The notes: generated from the sequence alone by a model not told the origin. Positions 11,569 through 19,347 are shown, counted from the stretch's first letter. The stretch is DNA of 49,521 bases from Scatomorpha stercorigallinarum (GCA_944387865.1 CALXGN010000017.1:1-49521), one strand, 5' to 3'. A program made the numbers and translations.

Positions 11569-13873
11569 ACGCCGCGCGCCGGCGCATATCGCCGCCTTCC
11601 TGCTGCCCGCCGCGCTCCTGCTCGCGGTTTACGCCTCGATGGGCATGTGGCCCTTCGGCGACAAGACAATACTTGCCTCGGACATGGCCGACCAGTACGT
11701 GGAGTTTTTCTGCGCGCTGAAAAACGGCGATGTCTGTTTTTCGTGGTCAAAGGCCCTCGGCAGCTCCTATATCGGCGTGTTCAGCTACTATGTCTCCAGC
11801 CCGCTCTCGTTTTTGACGCTGCTCGCGCCCAACGAATACATGCCCGCGGCGCTGATGCTGCTCTGCTGCCTCAAGTCCGGCCTCATCGGCCTCGCCTTTT
11901 CGTTTTTCTACCGCCGCCGCTTTGGCCGCGCGGGCACGGCCTGCCTGCTCTTTTCGCTCTGCTACGCCCTCAGCTCCTATGTCGCAGCCTACTCCCTCTG
12001 CATCATGTGGCTGGACGGCCTCATCTGGCTGCCGCTCATATTGCTCGCGCTCGACCGCGCGATCGAGCGCCGCGGCGCCGGATACCTGACGCTCGCGCTC
12101 ACCGTCTGCTTCCTCTCCACCTGGTACATCTCGTACATGATCGGCGGCTTCTGCCTGCTGTGGCTGCTCTTTTCCGCCGCCCGCGGGGATATCCCCTGGC
12201 GCGCCGCCGGAGATACGCGCCTCCCCTTCCTCCGCGCCCTGGGCGCGCTCGTTGGCAGCGCCGCGCTCGCGCTGATGCTCACCAGCCCCCTCTGGCTGCC
12301 CAGCTTCCTCGCCATGTTCAGCGGCAAGCTCTCGGACGCCACGGCGGACTACCCTGCGCTGACAAATTTCGGAGCAGAGTTCCTGCGCCAGTTCCTGCCG
12401 GGGCAGTATTCCTCCATCACCTCCGCCGCCCTCCCCTATTTTTTCAGCGGCACGGTGGTGACGCTGCTCGCCGCGGCCTTTCTCTTCCTGCGCGCCGTAC
12501 CGCTGAAAAAACGCCTGGCCTCCGCCGCGCTGATAGCACTCCTGACAGCCTCCATGTGGCTCTCGCCGCTGGACAAGGTCTGGCACCTCTTCAAATATCC
12601 CAACTGGTTTCCCTTCCGCTACGCCTTTCTGCTCTCCTTCGCCCTCGTATACACGGCGGCTGAGGGCGCGCAGCATATCTTCCCGCGCCTGCCGCGCCTG
12701 CTGCGCCCGTCCCTGCTCGCGCTGACGGCGGCGGAGCTCGCCCTCAACGGCTTCGTCATCCTGCGGGGCGTGGATTCGCAGTTCCACTACGAGAGCTTCT
12801 CTGCCTACCGCGCCTACTACAGCGCCAACGAGACGCTCGTGGACGCCGCCCGCCGCGATTCCGGCGGCGCTTTCTGCCGCATTGGGGCCACGTCCGACCG
12901 CGGCTTCAACAGCCCGCTCAGCTTCGGCTATCCCGGCATCACGCACTACAGCAGCGTCTACGACAAGGACGTGAACGCCGCGCTGAAGTCCCTCGGCTTC
13001 GCACAGAGCTGGATGTGGACGGCCTATTACGGCTCCACCCCCGCCACGGACGCCCTCTTCGGCGTGCGCTACGTCATCAGCGGGGATGCCCAGCCGCTCT
13101 ACGCCCCCATTGAGGACAGCGGCGGCCTCGCGCTCTGGGAAAATGAAAACTCCCTGCCCCTCGCCTTCCTCGCGAACGACGCGCCGGAATCCCTTGCGTC
13201 CAGCTCGCCGCTCGAGCGGCAGAACGAGCTGCTGCGCGCGCTCAGCGGCCTGGAGGCGGATATTTTCACGCCCATCGCCCCCGGCAGCGTCGAGCGCGGC
13301 AGCGCCGGCGCTACGCTCACCTTCACCGGCACGGGCCGTCCCATATACGCCGACCTATCAGCCTACGGCCTCGATTCCCTGTTCGTCAACGGCTCGTTCG
13401 TCTCCTACCTCAGCACGGACGAGACGCGCTCCGTCCACCTGCTCTCCTGCCCGGCCGCGGGCGAGACGGTCTCCGTCACGGTCAACGGCTCCGCTGCCTC
13501 CGGCCTCAGCTGGGAGGATATGTGCTACGAGCTCGGCCCCTCCGCCCTCACCGCCGCCGTCTCCGCGCTCGATAATATCACGTCCCCCGCCGTGGACGGC
13601 GCGTCCGTCGAGCTGCAATATGAAGCTGATGCGTCCGGCGTCCTCGCCTCCACCATCCCCGCGGAGCCCGGCTGGCGCGCGTACATCGACGGAGAGAGCG
13701 CAGAGCCGCGCGAATGGCTGGGCGCGTTCCTCGCCCTCGACGTCCCCGCCGGCAGCCACACGGTGACGCTCCGCTACACCGCCCCCGGCCTGCCGCTCTC
13801 CTGCGGCCTGGCCGCCGCCGCGCTGCTGCTCATGTTTCTCCGCGGAGCGCGGAGGAAACTGGGGCATTTGTGA
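11558..13873 (+). CDS. YfhO-family membrane protein, probable lipid-linked sugar transferase
   Basis: 771 residues, with about 12 membrane helices in the first ~420 residues, a large extracellular domain and a final helix near 747-763 followed by a basic tail. The early loop SDMADQYVEFF and the segment KALGSSYIGVFSYY are typical of YfhO proteins, GT-C-like enzymes that move a sugar from undecaprenyl phosphate onto a wall polymer outside the cell. The ATG lies inside the last codons of the preceding glycosyltransferase (11-base overlap), implying translational coupling. No intrinsic terminator is evident directly after the stop; the next structure is the separate small transcription unit at 13903. 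Confidence 0.85.
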   Translation: MRAERRAPAHIAAFLLPAALLLAVYASMGMWPFGDKTILASDMADQYVEFFCALKNGDVCFSWSKALGSSYIGVFSYYVSSPLSFLTLLAPNEYMPAALMLLCCLKSGLIGLAFSFFYRRRFGRAGTACLLFSLCYALSSYVAAYSLCIMWLDGLIWLPLILLALDRAIERRGAGYLTLALTVCFLSTWYISYMIGGFCLLWLLFSAARGDIPWRAAGDTRLPFLRALGALVGSAALALMLTSPLWLPSFLAMFSGKLSDATADYPALTNFGAEFLRQFLPGQYSSITSAALPYFFSGTVVTLLAAAFLFLRAVPLKKRLASAALIALLTASMWLSPLDKVWHLFKYPNWFPFRYAFLLSFALVYTAAEGAQHIFPRLPRLLRPSLLALTAAELALNGFVILRGVDSQFHYESFSAYRAYYSANETLVDAARRDSGGAFCRIGATSDRGFNSPLSFGYPGITHYSSVYDKDVNAALKSLGFAQSWMWTAYYGSTPATDALFGVRYVISGDAQPLYAPIEDSGGLALWENENSLPLAFLANDAPESLASSSPLERQNELLRALSGLEADIFTPIAPGSVERGSAGATLTFTGTGRPIYADLSAYGLDSLFVNGSFVSYLSTDETRSVHLLSCPAAGETVSVTVNGSAASGLSWEDMCYELGPSALTAAVSALDNITSPAVDGASVELQYEADASGVLASTIPAEPGWRAYIDGESAEPREWLGAFLALDVPAGSHTVTLRYTAPGLPLSCGLAAAALLLMFLRGARRKLGHL

Positions 13874-13902
13874 AAATGTGCAAAAATTTAACAATTACCC
13901 CC

Positions 13903-13931
13903 GTGACAACTTAATAAAAATCTGCTATACT
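13903..13931 (+). promoter_or_regulatory. Promoter of the 20-codon mini-gene
   Basis: GTGACA (13903-13908), a 17-base spacer and TATACT (13926-13931). The start site would fall near 13938, about 25 bases before the mini-gene ATG. Confidence 0.7.
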
Positions 13932-13962
13932 TACCTCAAGTAAAATAAAGGAGGTAAGGATA

Positions 13963-14025
13963 ATGCCCGATATCGACGATCTCATTTTCGGCGCGGACAG
14001 CGACGAAACAGAAAGCGAACGCTGA
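13963..14025 (+). CDS. Putative 20-residue acidic peptide in its own transcription unit
   Basis: The frame reads MPDIDDLIFGADSDETESER and stop. A perfect AAGGAGG lies about 8 bases upstream of the ATG. The unit has its own promoter (13903-13931), and an intrinsic terminator whose stem starts on the base after the stop codon, so the whole transcript would be about 120 bases. Seven of the 20 residues are Asp or Glu. I do not recognise the peptide. The alternative is a small RNA that happens to include a good ribosome site, but promoter, ribosome site, ORF and terminator fit together too tightly to ignore. Confidence 0.55.
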   Translation: MPDIDDLIFGADSDETESER

Positions 14026-14058
14026 ACAGGCCTGGCTATTGCCGGGCCTGTCTTTTTA
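14026..14058 (+). terminator. Terminator of the mini-gene
   Basis: An 11-pair stem, 14026-14036 with 14041-14051 (one G-U), loop TATT, followed by CTTTTTA. Confidence 0.9.
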
Positions 14059-14062
14059 TATA

Positions 14063-14097
14063 AAAGGCCGCCGCCGGGGCTACCGGCGGCGGCCTTT
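14063..14097 (-). terminator. Terminator after the CNNM-family gene
   Basis: A perfect 15-base inverted repeat (14063-14077 with 14083-14097). On the minus strand it ends in TTTT-rich sequence. It lies 15 bases beyond the stop of the gene ending at 14112 and back to back with the mini-gene terminator. Confidence 0.8.
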
Positions 14098-14111
14098 GCA
14101 TATGTTCAGTT

Positions 14112-15215
14112 TTATTCGCCGTCCGGCGCGTCCGCAGAGCCCTCTGCCTGCGGCTTTTCGCCGCTGTCGTCGCTCTCGTCGCCGCCGTCCAGGTCGCCGA
14201 CGAGCTGTTCGACCAGGTCGTTGATCGTGACGATACCGGTCACGCCGCCGTACTCGTCCAGCACCACCGCCAGGCGGATGCCCTCATTGCGCATGCGCTT
14301 GAAGAGGATGTCGGCCTTGATGCTGTCCGGCACGAAATACGGCGCCTTGACGGCGCTCTTCATGGCCGCCTCCGCGCTGCGCTCGGGCAGGGCGAAATAG
14401 TCCTTTATGTCCAGCACGCCCACCACGTGGTCCGTGGTCTCCTCGCAGATGGGATAGAGCGAGTGGCGGGAGGAGAATATCTCCTTCTCCCAGTCCTCGG
14501 TGCTCTCGTCGGCCCAGAGGACGCTCATCTGCGTGCGGTGCGTACAGAATTCCTCCGCCGTCAGGTCATCAAACTCGAACAGGTTCTGTATGAACTCGTT
14601 CTCGTCCTCGCCGATGGAGCCCTTCTGGCTGCCGGCGGTGGCCATCATGCGTATCTCCTCTTCGGAGTACTCGTCCTCCTCGCTGTGCGGGTCCACGCCG
14701 ATCAGGCGCAGCACGCCGTTCACGGAGGCGCTCAGCAGGCTGACGATGGGCTTGAATATCTGTGAGATGGCGTAGAGCATCCCCGCCAGCTTGAGCGAGA
14801 CGCCCTCCGGGTTTTTCATCGCCAGGCGCTTGGGCACCAGCTCGCCGAAGATGAGGGTGATATATGAAAGGATGATGGTGACGAGCACCACGCCCACAGC
14901 CACCAGCGCGCTGCGGCTGACGTTGAGGCCAATGGCTATAAGCCCGTCGGCGATAACGCCCGCGAAGTTCGTGGCCGCCGCTGCGGAGCCAAAATAGCCG
15001 GAAAGGGTGATGGCAATCTGGATAGTGGAGAGAAAGCGCTCCGGCTGCTCGGTCATTTTCTTCAGCTTCACGGCGGCCTTGTTGCCGTCAGCTATCAGCT
15101 GGTCGAGCCGCGCGTCCTTAACCGAGATGACGGCGATCTCCGCGCAGGCGAACACCGCGTTGCAGGCGATGAGCACGATCTGCAATATCAATTGCCATAC
15201 TAATGTTGAGTCCAA
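14112..15215 (-). CDS. CNNM/HlyC-CorC family membrane protein (DUF21 plus CBS pair)
   Basis: 367 residues. An N-terminal DUF21 membrane domain has helices near 5-30, 70-90, 100-125 and 138-160. A CBS pair follows (about 215-335), with the typical RLAVVLDEYGGVTGIVT segment. The protein then ends in an acidic, low-complexity tail. Most relatives continue into a CorC_HlyC domain of about 80 residues, which is missing here. The family includes Mg2+/Na+ exporters (CNNM, MpfA), so a role in divalent cation efflux is possible but not shown. The start is TTG 15215, with AGGAGG 9 bases upstream. The leader (15216-15368) contains a terminator-like hairpin. Confidence 0.85.
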   Translation of the reverse strand: MDSTLVWQLILQIVLIACNAVFACAEIAVISVKDARLDQLIADGNKAAVKLKKMTEQPERFLSTIQIAITLSGYFGSAAAATNFAGVIADGLIAIGLNVSRSALVAVGVVLVTIILSYITLIFGELVPKRLAMKNPEGVSLKLAGMLYAISQIFKPIVSLLSASVNGVLRLIGVDPHSEEDEYSEEEIRMMATAGSQKGSIGEDENEFIQNLFEFDDLTAEEFCTHRTQMSVLWADESTEDWEKEIFSSRHSLYPICEETTDHVVGVLDIKDYFALPERSAEAAMKSAVKAPYFVPDSIKADILFKRMRNEGIRLAVVLDEYGGVTGIVTINDLVEQLVGDLDGGDESDDSGEKPQAEGSADAPDGE

Positions 15216-15255
15216 GTCAAACTTCCTCCTAAAATTAAAAAAGACATAAAAACGC

Positions 15256-15296
15256 GCAAAAACGCCCGCACCCCCAAAATACAGAGGTGCGCGCGT
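15256..15296 (-). terminator. Intrinsic terminator or attenuator before the CNNM gene
   Basis: On the minus strand an 11-base arm (15296-15286) pairs with 15272-15262 with one G-G mismatch, then TTTTTG and later a second TTTTT. It lies between a promoter at 15375-15403 and the CNNM start at 15215, so it may attenuate that gene, or simply end the XRE gene's transcript. Confidence 0.65.
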
Positions 15297-15299
15297 CTG

Positions 15300-15359
15300 T
15301 TATAAACGTATTGAATTGCCGGTACTGTTACCAGGGCCGTCGTCCATAGCTGTTCTCAT
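15300..15359 (-). CDS. Possible 19-residue leader peptide before the CNNM gene
   Basis: An open frame reads MRTAMDDGPGNSTGNSIRL and stops four bases before the hairpin at 15296. AAAGGAG is present but only two bases from this ATG and 14 from the next in-frame ATG, so translation would be poor or start at a later codon. It is listed because promoter, short frame and hairpin are in the order expected for attenuation by a leader peptide. It may equally be non-coding. Confidence 0.2.
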   Translation of the reverse strand: MRTAMDDGPGNSTGNSIRL

Positions 15360-15374
15360 ATCTCCTTTGGCGAT

Positions 15375-15403
15375 ATTAGAACATATTTCCGCCCCGCTGT
15401 CAA
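15375..15403 (-). promoter_or_regulatory. Promoter feeding the CNNM leader
   Basis: On the minus strand TTGACA (15403-15398), a 17-base spacer and TCTAAT (15380-15375). The start site would be near 15368. It lies immediately after the stop of the XRE gene. Confidence 0.65.
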
Positions 15404-15421
15404 TACTCAAATTCACCTGTC

Positions 15422-16270
15422 TTATCCATTTTCCTCCGCGCCGTTTTGCCTCGTCCGCCTGAACGCCACGGAGCCATAGATGAGCGTGCCGGCCAGCAGC
15501 GCATACCGGGCCACATCGAACGCCACCGCGGGCGCCCTGCCGAGCAGGCCCTGCGCGTCCAGGCCGTCCAGCAGCATGTAGACCGGCGTACGCAGAAAAT
15601 ACGCCGCCACATACAGCGCGGCGCACAGCGCCACGCGCAGCCAGGGCCTGCGCGAGCGCAGCTCCGCATCGCGGAAGCTGCGTATGCCGTATACGATGAG
15701 CCCGACATTGCATACCACGAACACGATATAGATGATGCCGCGCATGGGGTTATTATATGGCGCCCAGAAGAACAGGTCGCCATAGCTCACGCCCGTCCCC
15801 CATTTGATATACCAGAGCACCGGCAGATATGCCGCCACGCAGCACCAGAAACCCACATGCCGCCGCGCCTTCAGGCACACCAGGCCGCACAGCCACAGCG
15901 GCGAGGCGAAGACCACGGGCCCGATGAGCCCGGCGCCCAGCAGAAACAGCACTGCCGCCAGCGCCGCGCCCGTGCACAGCAGGGCCACTGCGGCGATATA
16001 CCTCCTCCGCGGCGGGAAGCAGCTCCCTGCGCCTTCGCTTTCGCCTTCCGAGTCCGTTTCCTGAGCTGTCCGCGCCTCCCCGAGCACCAGTTCGTCCATC
16101 GTGACTCCAAAGAGCGCGGCGAGGGCCGCCACCTTGTCGAGCTCCGGCGTCGCCGCACCCGTCTCCCACTTTGAAACAGACTGGCGCGAAACGCCGAGCG
16201 CGGCGGCCAGCTCCTCCTGCGACATGCCGCGCGCCGCCCGCAGGCGGTATATGTTACCAGCAAGCTCCAC
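15422..16270 (-). CDS. XRE-family regulator with a C-terminal membrane domain
   Basis: 282 residues. Residues 5-60 form a helix-turn-helix of the Cro/CI type (SQEELAAALGVSRQSVSKWE). After an acidic linker come about six hydrophobic segments (about 92-115, 118-132, 138-152, 175-195, 210-228 and 250-268). Such proteins tether a DNA-binding domain to the membrane and are common in Firmicutes, but their signals are mostly unknown. The start is GTG 16270, with AAGGAGGG eight bases upstream. It has its own promoter. No obvious partner gene is adjacent; the GNAT gene upstream has a separate promoter. Confidence 0.85.
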   Translation of the reverse strand: MELAGNIYRLRAARGMSQEELAAALGVSRQSVSKWETGAATPELDKVAALAALFGVTMDELVLGEARTAQETDSEGESEGAGSCFPPRRRYIAAVALLCTGAALAAVLFLLGAGLIGPVVFASPLWLCGLVCLKARRHVGFWCCVAAYLPVLWYIKWGTGVSYGDLFFWAPYNNPMRGIIYIVFVVCNVGLIVYGIRSFRDAELRSRRPWLRVALCAALYVAAYFLRTPVYMLLDGLDAQGLLGRAPAVAFDVARYALLAGTLIYGSVAFRRTRQNGAEENG

Positions 16271-16292
16271 AGCTTTCCCTCCTTTTTAGGTA

Positions 16293-16321
16293 AGGATAGC
16301 CGGAAATGTCGCAAAAGTCAA
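16293..16321 (-). promoter_or_regulatory. Promoter of the XRE regulator
   Basis: On the minus strand TTGACT (16321-16316), a 17-base spacer and TATCCT (16298-16293), about 25 bases before the GTG start. Confidence 0.6.
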
Positions 16322-16364
16322 TCGACCGGCCTTGGAAATACCGCAACCAGCGGTTGCGGCGCGC

Positions 16365-16892
16365 TCATCCGAGGTATTTTTCCAGGCACATCAGCGTCAC
16401 GCCGGGGATGCCGTTGAAACTGCAGGCCACCTCTCCTGCTTCCTCGAAGCCCATTTTGGCGTACATCTCCCGCGCGGCAACATTGCGCATGTTGGTATCC
16501 ATCCTCAGCGCCAGGCAGCCCAGGGAGCGCGCCCGCTCCTCATAGAAGTGGATAAAATTGTGCCCCAGCCCATGGCCCTCGTGCGCGGGGTCCACCACCA
16601 GCGTGTGCATCACCAGCACGCGCTCGGGCGGCGTGGCGTGCTTCCACTGCGCCCGGGCGTATTCATCGCCCTGGTTCTGGTCGATCTTCGCCGCGGAAAG
16701 CACATGCCCGTTGTCGTCCTCGATGACGTACATGGTGCCCTTCTGCACGGAATCCATGGCCGTCTCCGCCGTCGGGTATACGCCGCGCTTCCAGCCGATG
16801 GTCGTCAGCCCGGCCTCCTCGCGCGTGTGTATGGCGTCATAGATGGCCGCTATGGCGGGGACATCCGCCTCCGTAGCTCTCCTGATGTTCAT
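16365..16892 (-). CDS. GNAT-family N-acetyltransferase
   Basis: 175 residues from ATG 16892, which has GGGAGGAATGGGAA upstream; a longer in-frame start at 16946 overlaps the promoter and adds a non-conserved basic stretch. The GNAT core is visible: an N-terminal RRATEADVPAIAAIYDAI strand-helix unit, the beta-4 segment VLVMHTLVVDPAHEGHGLG with an acetyl-CoA pyrophosphate loop, and LRMDTNMRNVAAREMYAKMG with FEEAGE in the C-terminal part. The substrate is not predictable. Confidence 0.85.
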   Translation of the reverse strand: MNIRRATEADVPAIAAIYDAIHTREEAGLTTIGWKRGVYPTAETAMDSVQKGTMYVIEDDNGHVLSAAKIDQNQGDEYARAQWKHATPPERVLVMHTLVVDPAHEGHGLGHNFIHFYEERARSLGCLALRMDTNMRNVAAREMYAKMGFEEAGEVACSFNGIPGVTLMCLEKYLG

Positions 16893-16934
16893 TTCCCATT
16901 CCTCCCGAACGCGCCTGCGGCGCTGTATGGCGCT

Positions 16935-16943
16935 ATTATAGCA
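16935..16943 (-). promoter_or_regulatory. Extended -10 promoter of the GNAT gene
   Basis: The minus strand reads TGCTATAAT (16943-16935), an extended -10 element with no clear -35. It lies about 40 bases before ATG 16892. Confidence 0.5.
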
Positions 16944-16969
16944 CATATTTCCGCGCGTGGTATACCAAA

Positions 16970-17001
16970 AAAATTCCCCCGGTTATCACCGGGGGAATTT
17001 T
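16970..17001 (-). terminator. Terminator of the enoate-reductase-like gene
   Basis: A perfect 14-base inverted repeat (16970-16983 with 16988-17001) with an AAAA/TTTT base, followed on the minus strand by TTTTTTTGG. It starts 15 bases after the stop at 17016. Confidence 0.9.
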
Positions 17002-17015
17002 GTCTAATCTGACGG

Positions 17016-19073
17016 TCAGATCTTCATGCAGACGTCCCAGGCGCGCCAGATGACGGTGCGCAGGTTACCGATGGAGACGCAGTCGCCCACCAGGTGGACG
17101 TTGCGGCCGGACTTGGCGACCGGCGTGGGCACGAAACCGATGGCGTTGACGACGTTGTCGGCCTCCACCTCGGTGACGGTGCCGTCCTTGCCCTTGATGA
17201 CCACGGAGCCGTCCTTGATCTCGCTGATGGTGCTCTCCAGATAGATGGGCACCTTATGGAACACGAGCGCCTCGCGCAGGAAGCTGGCGTTCGGCAGCGG
17301 GACCATGGGCGTGGCGATGAGGTCAACGGCGTACTCCACGACGGTGGGGTGCTTGCCCTGATAGACGAGCTCCAGCGCGGCCTCACAGCCGGACTGGCCG
17401 CCGCCGAAGATGACGACCTTGTCGCCCACGGGCTTCTTCTCGCGCAGCAGCTCGGTGAGCGTCATGCACTTGCCGAAGCCGGGGATGGGCATCTTGCGCG
17501 GCACGGAGCCGGTGGCGACGATGATCTCGTCAAAGCCGCCCAGCGTGCCAACGTCGTTGATCTCGGTGTTGAAGCGCACCTCCACGCCGGCCTTCTCGAT
17601 CTCGCGCTTGTACCACTCGATGAGCTCGCGGTCGTTCTCCTTGAAGGACATGCTGGCCGCGGTGATGAAGAGGCCGCCCAGCGTGTCGGTCTTTTCAAAG
17701 ATGACGGGCTTGTGGCCGCGCTTTTTCAGCACCAGCGCACATTCCATGCCGCCGATGCCGCCGCCGATGATGGCGACCTTCTTCGGCTTCGTGGTGGGCA
17801 CGAGCTTGTACTTGTTGTGCTGCATGGTGGGCGGGGTCAGGGCGCAGCGGGCCAGGTGCATGGTGTCGTCCATGCTCTGCAGGTTGACAGTGCCCTTGTA
17901 TTTGGAGAAGTTGAAGCAGCCGTTGTGGCAGCGGATGCAGGGTTTGATGTCCTCTTCGCGGCCCTCCTGCAGCTTCTTCAGCCACTCGGGGTCGACCAGG
18001 TTCTGGCGGGCGATGGCCACGGCGTCGATCTTGCCCTCGGCGATGGACTTGGCCGCCACGGCGGGCTCCATCTTGCCGGCGCAGACGACCGGGATGTCGC
18101 AGAAGTTCTTGATATGCTCAACTTCGGCCAGGTTGCAGTTGTTGGGCATGTACTGTGGCGGATGCGCCCAGTACCAGGCGTCGTAGGTGCCGTTGTCGCA
18201 GTTGAGCATGTCGTAGCCGGCATCCTGCAGCTTCTTGACGACGATCTCGCTCTCTGCCATGTCGCGGCCGAACTCCGTGAACTCCTCGCCGGGCACCGCG
18301 CCCTGGAAGAAGTCCTTCGTCTTGGAGACGACGGAGTAGCGCAGGGAGACGGGGAAGTCGCTGCCGGCGGCGTTCTTGATGTTCTTCACGATGTCGGTGG
18401 CGAAGCGCAGGCGGTTGTCCAGGCTGCCGCCGTACTCGTCGGTGCGCCAGTTGAAGTTCTTGATGGCGAACTGGTCGAGCGTATAGCCCTCGTGCACGGC
18501 GTGGATCTCAACGCCGTCCACCCCGGCCTCGCGCAGCAGGCGCGCGGTCTTGCCGAAGGCCTCGGTGCTCTCCTTGATCTCGGCCACGGTCAGCGGGCGG
18601 GACTTGTAGTCCTGCTTCCAGCGGTTGGGCGTGGGCGAGGAGCTGGCGGTCAGGTAGTCGGCGTCCATCACGAACTTGCCGGCCTTGCCCAGGGCGGGAT
18701 GGTCGAGCATCATGCTCATCAGGTGGTTGACGCCCATGGAACGGCCGCAGCCGACGGCCAGCTGGATAAAGAGCTTGGCGCCGGTCTTGTGGAAGTCGAC
18801 CATGTAGTCCTTCAGCTCGGCGAACATCTTCTTGTTGGTGTAGAGCCAACGGTTGCCCATGACATCGCGCACCCACTGCATACCGGGCAGGATAAGGCCC
18901 ACGTCGTCACGCGCGGTCTCCAGCAGGAAGTAGGCGGCCTCCTTGTCGAAGTGGCAGGGCTCCATCCAGCCGAAGAGGCTGGTGCCGCCCATGGAACACA
19001 TTACGATGCGGTTTTTGATCTCCACATTGCCGATCTTCCAGGGGGTGAACAAAGCGCTGTACTTCTCGTCCAT
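17016..19073 (-). CDS. Old-yellow-enzyme Fe-S flavoprotein, 2-enoate/2,4-dienoyl-CoA reductase-like
   Basis: 685 residues. An N-terminal FMN TIM barrel (1-370) has NRIVMCSMGG, the catalytic-region HAVHEGYTLDQF (191-202) and RTDEYGGSLDNRLRF. A cysteine cluster follows at 379, 382, 386 and 410. A C-terminal FAD/NAD(P) domain has VAIIGGGIGGMECALVL (433-449) and a second GGGQSGCEAAL. The family (2-enoate reductase, dienoyl-CoA reductase, BaiCD/BaiH, trimethylamine dehydrogenase) reduces activated C=C bonds with NADH through FAD, a [4Fe-4S] cluster and FMN. HEGY instead of HGY is what I recall from enoate reductases. The last cysteine is 23 residues after the third; the usual gap is 11-12. It has its own terminator and a palindrome upstream. 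The substrate is unknown. Confidence 0.88.
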   Translation of the reverse strand: MDEKYSALFTPWKIGNVEIKNRIVMCSMGGTSLFGWMEPCHFDKEAAYFLLETARDDVGLILPGMQWVRDVMGNRWLYTNKKMFAELKDYMVDFHKTGAKLFIQLAVGCGRSMGVNHLMSMMLDHPALGKAGKFVMDADYLTASSSPTPNRWKQDYKSRPLTVAEIKESTEAFGKTARLLREAGVDGVEIHAVHEGYTLDQFAIKNFNWRTDEYGGSLDNRLRFATDIVKNIKNAAGSDFPVSLRYSVVSKTKDFFQGAVPGEEFTEFGRDMAESEIVVKKLQDAGYDMLNCDNGTYDAWYWAHPPQYMPNNCNLAEVEHIKNFCDIPVVCAGKMEPAVAAKSIAEGKIDAVAIARQNLVDPEWLKKLQEGREEDIKPCIRCHNGCFNFSKYKGTVNLQSMDDTMHLARCALTPPTMQHNKYKLVPTTKPKKVAIIGGGIGGMECALVLKKRGHKPVIFEKTDTLGGLFITAASMSFKENDRELIEWYKREIEKAGVEVRFNTEINDVGTLGGFDEIIVATGSVPRKMPIPGFGKCMTLTELLREKKPVGDKVVIFGGGQSGCEAALELVYQGKHPTVVEYAVDLIATPMVPLPNASFLREALVFHKVPIYLESTISEIKDGSVVIKGKDGTVTEVEADNVVNAIGFVPTPVAKSGRNVHLVGDCVSIGNLRTVIWRAWDVCMKI

Positions 19074-19118
19074 CGAATCATCCTCTCTTTCAAAGTAAAT
19101 TCAAAGATCTATACACGG

Positions 19119-19134
19119 TGACCCCTCAGGGTCA
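19119..19134. promoter_or_regulatory. Palindrome upstream of the enoate-reductase-like gene
   Basis: TGACCC-CTCA-GGGTCA, 46 bases before the start at 19073. It could be an operator or a short leader hairpin. A second, looser inverted repeat GTGTT-N11-AACAC lies at 19181-19201. No regulator gene is adjacent. Confidence 0.35.
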
Positions 19135-19280
19135 TCATACCGCCGCACATATGTAGGAATTCCACCAGCAGCCTTGCACAGTGTTGATATTAATGTAACA
19201 CAAACCCGCGCAAAATGGAATATCAAAACCGCTAATTCTGAGAAAGATTTTACAATATCTACAACTGCGTATATGGCGCA

Positions 19281-19306
19281 AAAATATCCCGCCCCTTTCT
19301 GGCGGG
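19281..19306 (-). terminator. Second terminator-like hairpin after the tRNA cluster
   Basis: On the minus strand CCCGCC (19306-19301) pairs with GGCGGG (19293-19288), followed by ATATTTT. It probably backs up the stronger hairpin at 19323-19347. Confidence 0.5.
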
Positions 19307-19314
19307 AAAAAGCA

Positions 19315-19347
19315 AGAAAAAACGGCCCCCTGATCGTCAGGGGGCCG
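19315..19347 (-). terminator. Main terminator of the tRNA operon
   Basis: An 11-pair perfect stem (19347-19337 with 19333-19323), then TTTTTTCTT on the minus strand. It begins on the base following the encoded CCA of tRNA-Cys. Confidence 0.92.
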
